A DNA stretch of 39,657 nt from a virus. Position 1 is the stretch's first letter. The number at the start of each line of letters is the position of its first letter. The notes beneath the pieces are model-generated. The model saw only the letters and a list, made by a program, of their open reading frames with translations. It did no database searches and was not told the origin of the DNA. The position numbers were made by a program, and so were the translations under genes. The stretch is from IMG/VR virus record IMGVR_UViG_3300022200_000131, positions 1 to 39,657 of that record; one strand, given 5' to 3'. Shown here in pieces: positions 34,550 through 39,657 of this stretch.

Positions 34550-34804
34550 TTACTTTTTTGATTTAGCCCCGGAACACTTCCATCTTTTTCTTGATAGATT
34601 ATTTGGAGTGTTTGGGTCGTTTTGTTTTTCTTTTGATAATCCGTTTTTTATACCAAGACTTCTAGCGCAATATGAATCGCCTTTAGACGTTCCCGGCTTA
34701 ACTCTTGGACCACCATCTTTAGCTTGACCAGCTTGTCCGTAGCTAACTTTTTTTCCAGTGGATGTTATTTTTACTTTTGCTTTTCCTGCTCTAGGTGTTG
34801 GCAT
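34550..34804 (-). CDS. 84-aa basic conserved phage protein
   Basis: Residues 17-40 read KKVSYGQAGQAKDGGPRVKP then GTSKGDSYCARSLGI, followed by DPNTPNNLSRKRWKCSGAKS near the end. This wording (GDSYCARSxGI...NxPNxLSRxxWxC) is a conserved small protein type in phages that I recognise without a known function. Two cysteines (in SYCAR and KWKC-like positions) may bind a metal. It adjoins the 47-aa gene of similar character, and in some phages the two sequences may be found together. It is in the cluster between the lysis genes and terminase. Confidence 0.6.
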   Translation of the reverse strand: MPTPRAGKAKVKITSTGKKVSYGQAGQAKDGGPRVKPGTSKGDSYCARSLGIKNGLSKEKQNDPNTPNNLSRKRWKCSGAKSKK

Positions 34805-34805
34805 C

Positions 34806-35273
34806 TTATCTCAGTAATTTAAAGGTAAATCTTATGCCTAGTATACCTAGGACTATTAGTAGCAATGATACAGCAATACCCTTGACATTATTTGTCAATT
34901 CCTTTATAATTCCCTGCTCTTTTACTACAACCCTCTCAAATGGTATCTTAATGAATTGCGTAACTGTGTCGCTTTCGCATTTACCTTCAATGTAAACTGA
35001 ATCATTAACTCTAACATATTTAATCTTAAGTTTATCTTTATATATAAAAGCAGTATCACCAGGAACATCAATGAACGATGTATCCATTTTAATCTCCTTA
35101 GTGATAATACTAATCGTGTCATATAGTGTGTCTTTTTGTAGTAATTGAGGATATTTAATTGTCAACTTCTCTATCTTTCTTTCGGCTTTACGGAGTTTTT
35201 TCTCCATCTTGCCTTCAAATGAACAGCTAGATAGTACAAGTAAAAACACACATATTAAGAAATTAATTCTCAT
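34806..35273 (-). CDS. Putative unimolecular spanin (u-spanin), 155 aa lipoprotein
   Basis: The N-terminus is a lipoprotein signal, MRINFLICVFLLVLSSC, with lipobox L14-S15-S16-C17. The middle is charged and partly coiled (MEKKLRKAERKIEKLTIKYP), then beta-like. The C-terminus is a transmembrane helix (VSLLLIVLGILGIRFTF, about 136-152). An outer-membrane-attached lipid at one end and an inner-membrane helix at the other is the u-spanin topology, as in T1 gp11, which fuses the two membranes at the last step of lysis in Gram-negative hosts. It overlaps the lysin gene by 11 bases and is the last gene of the lysis cassette. Strong by topology; no family match claimed. Confidence 0.75.
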   Translation of the reverse strand: MRINFLICVFLLVLSSCSFEGKMEKKLRKAERKIEKLTIKYPQLLQKDTLYDTISIITKEIKMDTSFIDVPGDTAFIYKDKLKIKYVRVNDSVYIEGKCESDTVTQFIKIPFERVVVKEQGIIKELTNNVKGIAVSLLLIVLGILGIRFTFKLLR

Positions 35274-35703
35274 CTAGATACTGTATTGTAACCTCTTTTC
35301 CGTCCTCAAGTGCCTTGGCGATCTTTGGGTACATCTTCTTGTAAGCGTCAACACTTCTGCCAATCACTCCGCCAAGATCTGCTGTTTCGCCTACTAAAAG
35401 GCATCCTGCTGTATGCTCGTCCGTGTTGCCCGTGTGTATAAGTATCCACTGAAAGTTTGGTACGTCCTGTACGTGTAGCATTCCCTTGTGCATACTTCCG
35501 TACTTGGCTGTGTACTTTGCGTGGAAGCCTCCCTCTTTTCTAAACTTAATCTTGTATGTTCCTGCTGGGATTCTTGTCTCTTCCTTTATCTTAACGTCTC
35601 TGTGTTCGTCCTCTAAGGTAAAGCACTGAAACACTCCGTCAATAAACATTGCGCCTACTGTAGCGTCTCCTGTGTCGTGCAGTCTTTGTACTTTAATCTT
35701 CAT
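35263..35703 (-). CDS. DUF5675-type putative peptidoglycan-acting lysis enzyme, 146 aa
   Basis: I place the start at the ATG at 35703 (MKIKVQRLHD); a TTG at 35748 would overlap the holin-like gene by 56 bases. The sequence shows VGAMFIDGVFQCFTLEDEHR, IPAGTYKIKFRKEGG and then ILIHTGNTDEHTAGCLLVG, with H90 and C101. This is the DUF5675 pattern and recalls the H...GC line of L,D-transpeptidase/YkuD-like folds. These proteins commonly sit in lysis modules. A peptidoglycan-cleaving or crosslink-editing role is inferred. Base composition is unusual: by hand count about 46% GC over 35281-35640 against about 25-38% in sampled neighbouring lines. Confidence 0.7.
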   Translation of the reverse strand: MKIKVQRLHDTGDATVGAMFIDGVFQCFTLEDEHRDVKIKEETRIPAGTYKIKFRKEGGFHAKYTAKYGSMHKGMLHVQDVPNFQWILIHTGNTDEHTAGCLLVGETADLGGVIGRSVDAYKKMYPKIAKALEDGKEVTIQYLDEN

Positions 35704-35932
35704 CCTTTTCTTTTTTACCGAATATCTCGCCCGCAGCAGATATGCCAAATGTACCTAATGTAATGTAAACAAACGAGTTAAAGATTATGTCGTTTATTAC
35801 CAACTCCTTGCCCCATATACCTGTGGCAATATCTACAGCTGCAAATAGCGACATCATTGCAAACGAAAGGAATCCAACAATGTTCTTTTCGTTGTACTTG
35901 TTCCTGTTATTAAATATCTCCCAAAATGCCAT
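35693..35932 (-). CDS. Putative holin, 79 aa
   Basis: Two hydrophobic helices, about 18-38 (NIVGFLSFAMMSLFAAVDI) and 46-67 (INDIIFNSFVYITLGTFGIS), are separated by a short turn, with a charged C-terminus (KKEKDED). The length and topology fit a class II-like phage holin, which opens the inner membrane for the lysis enzyme. It overlaps the lysin gene by 11 bases and follows the 103-aa membrane-coiled-coil gene by 2 bases. Named on topology and cassette context. Confidence 0.65.
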   Translation of the reverse strand: MAFWEIFNNRNKYNEKNIVGFLSFAMMSLFAAVDIATGIWGKELVINDIIFNSFVYITLGTFGISAAGEIFGKKEKDED

Positions 35933-35934
35933 TA

Positions 35935-36246
35935 CTACTCTGCTTTTGGTTTTCTTGTTGACACTCTAGATTTAGCAGCGTGAATCACCCTTTCTTCTAG
36001 TCTAGCTATTGTAGCAGTTTGCGCTAGTAGCAGCTTATTGTAATCCTCTAATTTTTCTCGCAATTCTTGAATCTCTTTACGAAGTTCTGCAATTGTTTCC
36101 TCGTGCTGTCTTACGATAGCGGCAGCTTGTAATGTACTCATTAACCAGTCTCGCTTAAAGTATCCTAACACTATCAAGCCAAAAAATATGACTGTTGATA
36201 CTCCGTAATCCTTTACTAGCTCTAGCAATTCTCTTAGTAACTCCAT
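35935..36246 (-). CDS. Membrane-anchored coiled-coil protein of the lysis cassette, 103 aa
   Basis: One N-terminal transmembrane helix (VSTVIFFGLIVLGYF, about 16-30) is followed by a long amphipathic coiled coil (HEETIAELRKEIQELREKLE and onward to about 92) and a basic tail (KSRVSTRKPKAE). This resembles i-spanin-like or holin-accessory proteins. With a u-spanin encoded in the same cassette, a second spanin-type role is less likely, so a holin regulator or antiholin is possible. First gene of the lysis cassette. Function inferred from topology. Confidence 0.6.
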   Translation of the reverse strand: MELLRELLELVKDYGVSTVIFFGLIVLGYFKRDWLMSTLQAAAIVRQHEETIAELRKEIQELREKLEDYNKLLLAQTATIARLEERVIHAAKSRVSTRKPKAE

Positions 36247-36267
36247 CTTGCTTTTAACGATTGAGGA

Positions 36268-36435
36268 TTAATAACCCTTTGCTCTTTCTGTAATTGGACT
36301 TCTTTTACACGCTGGTTGGTTTTTAGCTAAAAGCTGAATACCGTTAATACCATTGCTGTCACCTTTTTTTGTTGGAAACATACTTGTATCTAAAGGACCA
36401 TCCCACACTGCATTTATTCCTAATTGTTTATTCAT
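36268..36435 (-). CDS. 55-aa hypothetical protein
   Basis: An ATG at 36435 opens a 55-residue frame (MNKQLGINAVWDGPLDTSMF, later NGINGIQLLAKNQPACKRSP) ending at TAA 36268-36270. It starts 27 bases after the 152-aa gene and ends 21 bases before the lysis cassette, and an A/G-rich leader (AAAGAAAAAAA) precedes the ATG. No family recognised. Clean packing in an otherwise unexplained 216-base gap supports it as coding. Confidence 0.6.
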   Translation of the reverse strand: MNKQLGINAVWDGPLDTSMFPTKKGDSNGINGIQLLAKNQPACKRSPITERAKGY

Positions 36436-36462
36436 TTTGCTTAGTTTTTTTCTTTAATTTTT

Positions 36463-36921
36463 TTAAAAAATACCTCTTGAGGAAATATCACCATAAAGCC
36501 TTTTAAATAAATCTCCCAAACCTTGGTCAGCTCTATTTGACACTGGATTAATGCTAGGCGAAGCTGGTATTTCAAAGTTTGTTTGATTAATCTGCGGAGA
36601 CGGAGTAGCACCATCTCTTGATATCTTTCCTTTTATCCCGCTCACTTTAAACAAGTCTTCGTTTTCTTCTTTAAAAACCTGATTTTGAGCATCGTCTCCT
36701 CTTCCTTTGTTTACAACATTACGCATCCTGTAAAGTTCTTTTTGCTCAGGAGACATTGTTTCTACTGGTGATGGTTGAGGGGTTTGTGGTGGTGGTTGTG
36801 TTCGATTTGAATTACCAGGATTCGTAGTATAATTATATGCTTGTCCAATATTGCTTTGTTGAAATTTATCAACGGCAAAATCAGCGAAGTTATTAAATGA
36901 TTCTCCTAAATTAAATCCCAT
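36463..36921 (-). CDS. Hypothetical protein, 152 aa, proline/asparagine-rich
   Basis: The sequence opens MGFNLGESFNNFADFAVDKF and has a Pro/Gln-rich linker (RTQPPPQTPQPSPVETMSPE) that is probably disordered, then a helical/charged part and a C-terminus ending LYGDISSRGIF. No catalytic motif recognised. It overlaps the upstream 76-aa gene by 11 bases. Possibly a virion-associated protein; no function assigned. Confidence 0.55.
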   Translation of the reverse strand: MGFNLGESFNNFADFAVDKFQQSNIGQAYNYTTNPGNSNRTQPPPQTPQPSPVETMSPEQKELYRMRNVVNKGRGDDAQNQVFKEENEDLFKVSGIKGKISRDGATPSPQINQTNFEIPASPSINPVSNRADQGLGDLFKRLYGDISSRGIF

Positions 36922-37141
36922 TATTACTCCTCATTTTTAAAATGTTATTCTTGCTAGATCTTTTTATAGCTTTATCAATAGCCATCATTGCTGGTCCAGG
37001 AATATCCTCTTCAACATAGTTCATAATTCTATTCATAGACCTAGACTTAAGTCTTCTATCTTTATAATCGCTTTTATTAATGATGGGTTCTGAAGCGTTA
37101 TAAATATTAATTATATCTTTTTGTTTAGGATTGTTTTTCAT
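36911..37141 (-). CDS. Hypothetical basic protein, 76 aa, with GPAMM motif
   Basis: A basic Asn/Lys/Ile-rich protein (DIINIYNASEPIINKSDYKD) with EEDIPGPAMMAIDKAIKRSS near residues 44-63. The GPxMM segment recurs in the 104-aa and 182-aa proteins. It lies downstream of the winged-helix gene and overlaps the next gene by 11 bases. No family recognised. Confidence 0.55.
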   Translation of the reverse strand: MKNNPKQKDIINIYNASEPIINKSDYKDRRLKSRSMNRIMNYVEEDIPGPAMMAIDKAIKRSSKNNILKMRSNNGI

Positions 37142-37167
37142 TTTAAGAAATTGTCTTGTAGTATATA

Positions 37168-37608
37168 TTACCTCTTTTTGTCATTATTAACAGAAATGAT
37201 TGACTTGGATAAAACTTTGTCACTATATGTTTTACCGAGCATTATCTTATTGTAGCTACTCGTTGGTAAATTTTCTTGCCCAAGCATTATCTTGTACATC
37301 TTATTAATCATTTGCTTAGTTCTTAAAGAAACCTCGTATATGTTGTATTTTTGAGTAGTTTGATTCCTTGTTCTCCAAACAACAATCCAACCATTCTTAA
37401 ATAATCTATCCCATCTTCTTTTGTCCCAGCTGTACGAGAAAACACCTTTTTCGTAATCATTCTTTGTGAATCTACCCTCACAGTCCAGATATATTAATAA
37501 CTCAATATCTGAATCTGTGAGGTCATTAGATTTACAGGCCCATTTCCTAATAGTCCTGTAGTGTTTTAATAGACTTGTTTCTTTTAGATATTGTGGGTCT
37601 ATTTTCAT
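37168..37608 (-). CDS. Winged helix-like putative DNA-binding protein, 146 aa
   Basis: The sequence has a run of helices and a wing: LKHYRTIRKWACKSNDLTDS, DIELLIYLDCEGRFTKNDY, then WDRLFKNGWIVVWRTRNQTT and IYEVSLRTKQMINKMYKIML. The order of helices followed by a beta wing (GWIVVWRTRNQTTQKYNIYEV) is MarR-like. The C-terminal 40 residues are basic and polar. It overlaps groES by 4 bases. It could be a phage transcription regulator switching on the structural genes, or another DNA-binding protein. The fold is inferred from secondary-structure pattern only. Confidence 0.55.
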   Translation of the reverse strand: MKIDPQYLKETSLLKHYRTIRKWACKSNDLTDSDIELLIYLDCEGRFTKNDYEKGVFSYSWDKRRWDRLFKNGWIVVWRTRNQTTQKYNIYEVSLRTKQMINKMYKIMLGQENLPTSSYNKIMLGKTYSDKVLSKSIISVNNDKKR

Positions 37609-37865
37609 ACAACCACAACAACATCAAACTCTTTTATTACTTTATACACAACTCCTTTGATATCCATATCAAAACCAGCGTGTCTATCATAATAAATTGT
37701 GTCACCGTCATTAATTCCTTCGACTAGCGTTCCTATCTTGAATACAGTGGCTTCCCTGTATCTAATATCATCCTTATGAGCATTAGACAACTCTAAACCA
37801 CTTGCGTTTCTTGTGACTCCTTCTTTAACAGGAGTGATCAGCATATACTTACCTATTACTTCCAT
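37605..37865 (-). CDS. groES: Phage co-chaperonin GroES, 86 aa
   Basis: The protein shows the GroES layout: an opening strand (GKYMLITPVKEG), a mobile-loop-like stretch RNASGLELSNAHKDD in which GLEL takes the place of GIVL that contacts GroEL, then EATVFKIGTLVEGINDGDTI and YYDRHAGFDMDIKGVVYKVI. The length equals the usual ~95 within a few residues. It would cap the phage GroEL rather than (or as well as) the host GroEL. The start overlaps the groEL stop by one base (TAATG), with groEL first, the reverse of the bacterial order. Its stop overlaps the winged-helix gene by 4 bases. Strong by layout plus partner. Confidence 0.8.
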   Translation of the reverse strand: MEVIGKYMLITPVKEGVTRNASGLELSNAHKDDIRYREATVFKIGTLVEGINDGDTIYYDRHAGFDMDIKGVVYKVIKEFDVVVVV

Positions 37866-39406
37866 TACATTTGTCTTAAGTTGCTAATAACACAATTTGT
37901 AGACATTATTGTTGTTGCTACAGACACAGCATTCTTCAATGCGCTTTTTGTAACCAACAATGGATCTATGATTCCACTTTTAATCATATCTACAACCTTA
38001 CCAGTTTTTATGTCAACGCCATATCCTGCTCTCTTATCATAGATAATCTCTTCGTACTCACCATTAGTCATAATAACCTCGTAAGGTCTTCTAATAGCCT
38101 TCAAAAACGCTTTCTCGATATCATTTGAAGGTCTAACTTTATCAGACGCGTTTAATAATGCAACTCCACCTCCTGGCAGTATGCCTTGCTTGATGGCTGC
38201 TCTTGTTGCGCAAATAGCGTCTTCAACTCTATCACTTTTTTCTTTTAGTTCTATTTCTGAGTTTGCTCCAACCTTTATAACTGAGACCTTACAAGATAAA
38301 ACAGCAAGTCTTTTTTCTAATTGGATTTTCTTTCCCGGTAGGTTTGTTTCTTCAATCTGAATTTTAACACGCTCTATAAGTTCTTTAACTTCATCGCTAA
38401 GAGACTCTACTTCTAGAATTGTTTCTTCTCTATTTGTAGTTGCTTTTAAACAGCTTCCAAGGTGTTCTGGTTGAATTAAATCCATGTCATCACCAAGGTC
38501 TTCATTAATAACAGTAGCTCCTGTTATCATTGCAAGGTCATGCATTTTTTCTTTTCTGTGTATACCGTAATCTGGAGCGTCAACAACGTTAACCTTTATG
38601 TTACCTTTTATTTTATTCATTGCTAATGCTGAGATAACCTGCTCATCAGCATCACCGATAATCAGCAATTCTTTTTTGTTTTTTATAACATAAGCAAGAA
38701 TTGACTCTATCTTTCTTATGCTTTCTATTTTATTCTCGACAATTAGAACAAGAGGATTATTTAAAACGCAAGCGCCAGTATCTTTATTTGTAATAAAATG
38801 AAAGTTCTTCAATGGCTGGTCTAATGTTGCTCCATTAACAACTTCGAAAGATGTTTCTTCATCTCTTGATATCTCCATTGTGACTACACCACCTTTCCCA
38901 GACGCATTAAAAGCAGATGAAATAATTTCCCCAATTTCCTCATCGTTATTTGCAGAGATAGTAGCAATGTGTTTTAACATATCTCCAGTAACCTCTTTGG
39001 ATCTGTCTTCCAAGTATTTCAACACTTTAGTTGTTGCTGAGTTTACACTAGACTTTATCTCTCTTTCACTAAAGCCTTCAATCTTTTGGCATTCACTTAT
39101 AATTGAGTGTGCTAGTATTGTTGCTGTAGTTGTTCCGTCACCAGCTTCTTCAACTGTTTTTCTAGCGGCTTGTTTTAAAAGAGTAGCACCCATGTTTTCT
39201 ACTGGGTCTATTAGTGTTACAGCATTCGCTACGGTTACACCATCTTTTGTTACAATTGGTTTACCAGAAGAGTCTTCTAGTAAAACACATTTTCCACTTG
39301 CTCCTAATGTAGAGCTTACTGCTAGGTATAATTTATCAATACCTCTAAATACGTTATCTCTAGCTTCTGTTCCAAAGCTTAGATTCTTAATGATCTCGTT
39401 AGACAT
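37865..39406 (-). CDS. groEL: Phage chaperonin GroEL, 513 aa
   Basis: ATP site and catalytic residues are visible: DGVTV at 55-59, EAGDGTTTATILA around 87-99 with D90 (E. coli D87), and the RVEDAICATRAAIKQGILPG line at 393-412 with D396 (E. coli D398) then GGGVAL. The apical domain (about 190-375) is more divergent. The protein is shorter than the 548 of E. coli mainly through a shorter C-terminal loop and the lack of a GGM tail; it ends MSTNCVISNLRQM. It forms the ring folding chamber. Phage GroELs are known but uncommon. It heads the minus-strand late operon. The likely clients are the capsid or giant virion proteins (inference). Confidence 0.93.
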   Translation of the reverse strand: MSNEIIKNLSFGTEARDNVFRGIDKLYLAVSSTLGASGKCVLLEDSSGKPIVTKDGVTVANAVTLIDPVENMGATLLKQAARKTVEEAGDGTTTATILAHSIISECQKIEGFSEREIKSSVNSATTKVLKYLEDRSKEVTGDMLKHIATISANNDEEIGEIISSAFNASGKGGVVTMEISRDEETSFEVVNGATLDQPLKNFHFITNKDTGACVLNNPLVLIVENKIESIRKIESILAYVIKNKKELLIIGDADEQVISALAMNKIKGNIKVNVVDAPDYGIHRKEKMHDLAMITGATVINEDLGDDMDLIQPEHLGSCLKATTNREETILEVESLSDEVKELIERVKIQIEETNLPGKKIQLEKRLAVLSCKVSVIKVGANSEIELKEKSDRVEDAICATRAAIKQGILPGGGVALLNASDKVRPSNDIEKAFLKAIRRPYEVIMTNGEYEEIIYDKRAGYGVDIKTGKVVDMIKSGIIDPLLVTKSALKNAVSVATTIMSTNCVISNLRQM

Positions 39407-39490
39407 TATTTAATTAAATTTAATTTACTTATTAAAAAGACGAAAACTTAGAAAACTAGATGTCTTTATATTTTGTAGATTACAGTATGG
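39407..39490 (-). promoter_or_regulatory. groEL leader with palindrome and weak hairpin
   Basis: 84 bases separate the partial gene at the edge from groEL. They hold the 14-bp palindrome AATTAAATTTAATT at 39412-39425, 5 bases before the groEL ATG, and a weak AAAGAC/GTCTTT inverted repeat with a long loop around 39435-39468. I see no confident Bacteroidota promoter (TTG at -33, TAnnTTTG at -7); the nearest is a near match reading TAAGTTTT in the minus orientation. Confidence 0.4.
39412..39425. repeat. 14-bp palindrome AATTAAATTTAATT before groEL
   Basis: Identical to the palindrome at 32420-32433. It is 5 bases from the groEL start codon on the minus strand. Both copies are in leaders of genes with no strong Shine-Dalgarno sequence. 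Confidence 0.5.
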
Positions 39491-39657
39491 TTATATTTCT
39501 TCTGTTGGGGCGTATTGATTAATCCAAGATCTAAAGTCCGTTATAACTTCTCCGTTTTCAGGGATTAATTCTTGAGAAGTACATTCAAAACCTATATAGG
39601 GTTTTAGACTTCCGCCTTCTTCGTATCGGTTAAATTCCCATGTGCAGAATGTTGGTG
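39491..39657 (-). CDS. C-terminal fragment of an unidentified protein (start outside window)
   Basis: On the minus strand an open frame enters from the window edge and ends with TAA at 39491-39493, giving 54 residues such as CTWEFNRYEEGGSLKPYIGF and ending FRSWINQYAPTEEI. It lies upstream of groEL in the same direction. The fragment contains three Glu/Gly-rich loops and two tryptophans but no recognisable motif, so the product is unknown. Confidence 0.6.
   Translation of the reverse strand, partial: PTFCTWEFNRYEEGGSLKPYIGFECTSQELIPENGEVITDFRSWINQYAPTEEI

Noticed and set aside
35704-35748. Upstream extension of the DUF5675 gene to 161 aa
   Set aside because: The start is TTG and the extra residues overlap the holin-like gene; the DUF5675-like sequence starts at the ATG at 35703.
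35935-36246. 103-aa membrane coiled-coil protein as an i-spanin
   Set aside because: The topology would fit, but a u-spanin candidate is in the same cassette and no outer-membrane partner is seen, so it is left as a lysis-associated membrane protein.
38880-39413. 177-aa plus-strand open frame opposite groEL
   Set aside because: Antisense shadow of a clear chaperonin gene, with Ser/Thr/Pro-rich composition.
1-39657. CRISPR array, tRNA genes, integrase or insertion sequence
   Set aside because: No regularly spaced repeats, no cloverleaf-like gap (all gaps are under about 115 bases) and no recombinase or transposase motif were seen.

Overview
The window looks like part of the genome of a short-tailed (podovirus-type) tailed phage infecting a Bacteroidota host, probably aquatic. 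It is AT-rich, almost gene-saturated, and has no gene-free stretch longer than about 115 bases. It carries a complete head and tail morphogenesis block: small and large terminase, an 801-aa portal with a helical C-terminus, an acidic scaffold-like protein, a major capsid protein, head-tail connector and tail proteins, and very large internal or ejected virion proteins. No tail tube, sheath or tape-measure gene is visible. Few start codons have a strong Shine-Dalgarno sequence; most have A/T-rich leaders, which suits Bacteroidota. The portal, connector and tail proteins resemble those of crAss-like and related marine flavobacterial phages, but this is judged by eye and the family assignment is an inference.

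Layout. From 1 to 4070 (plus strand) lies the end of a nucleotide and DNA metabolism operon: a partial gene, a T7 endonuclease I-like resolvase, three small proteins, and a class I ribonucleotide reductase (nrdB, a 70-aa spacer gene, nrdA). At about 4146-4182 a bidirectional terminator separates this from everything else, which is on the minus strand and is transcribed from high to low coordinates.

Read in the direction of transcription, the minus-strand block holds: a partial gene at the right edge; a phage GroEL-GroES pair (39406-37605); a winged-helix-like putative DNA-binding protein; small proteins; a lysis cassette (36246-34806) of membrane-anchored coiled-coil protein, holin-like protein, DUF5675-type putative lysin and unimolecular spanin; a run of small basic or accessory proteins including a cupin, a short HExxH metallopeptidase-like protein and a GroES-like two-domain protein; then TerS candidate, TerL, portal, scaffold, capsid, connector and tail proteins, and finally three internal virion proteins ending in a 2847-aa giant with a HEFSH zinc-peptidase motif.

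How the parts fit. RNR and the resolvase supply dNTPs and process replication intermediates. TerS/TerL and the portal package DNA into a capsid built on the scaffold. The chaperonins may fold capsid or giant virion proteins. The giant proteins are likely packed in the head and ejected with DNA. The lysis cassette opens the Gram-negative envelope. The most interesting points are the phage-encoded chaperonin set with an extra GroES-like protein, a short GPxMM peptide motif recurring in three otherwise different small proteins, the giant peptidase-bearing virion protein, the GC-rich lysin gene, and several conserved miniature genes of 39-55 codons that are easily missed.
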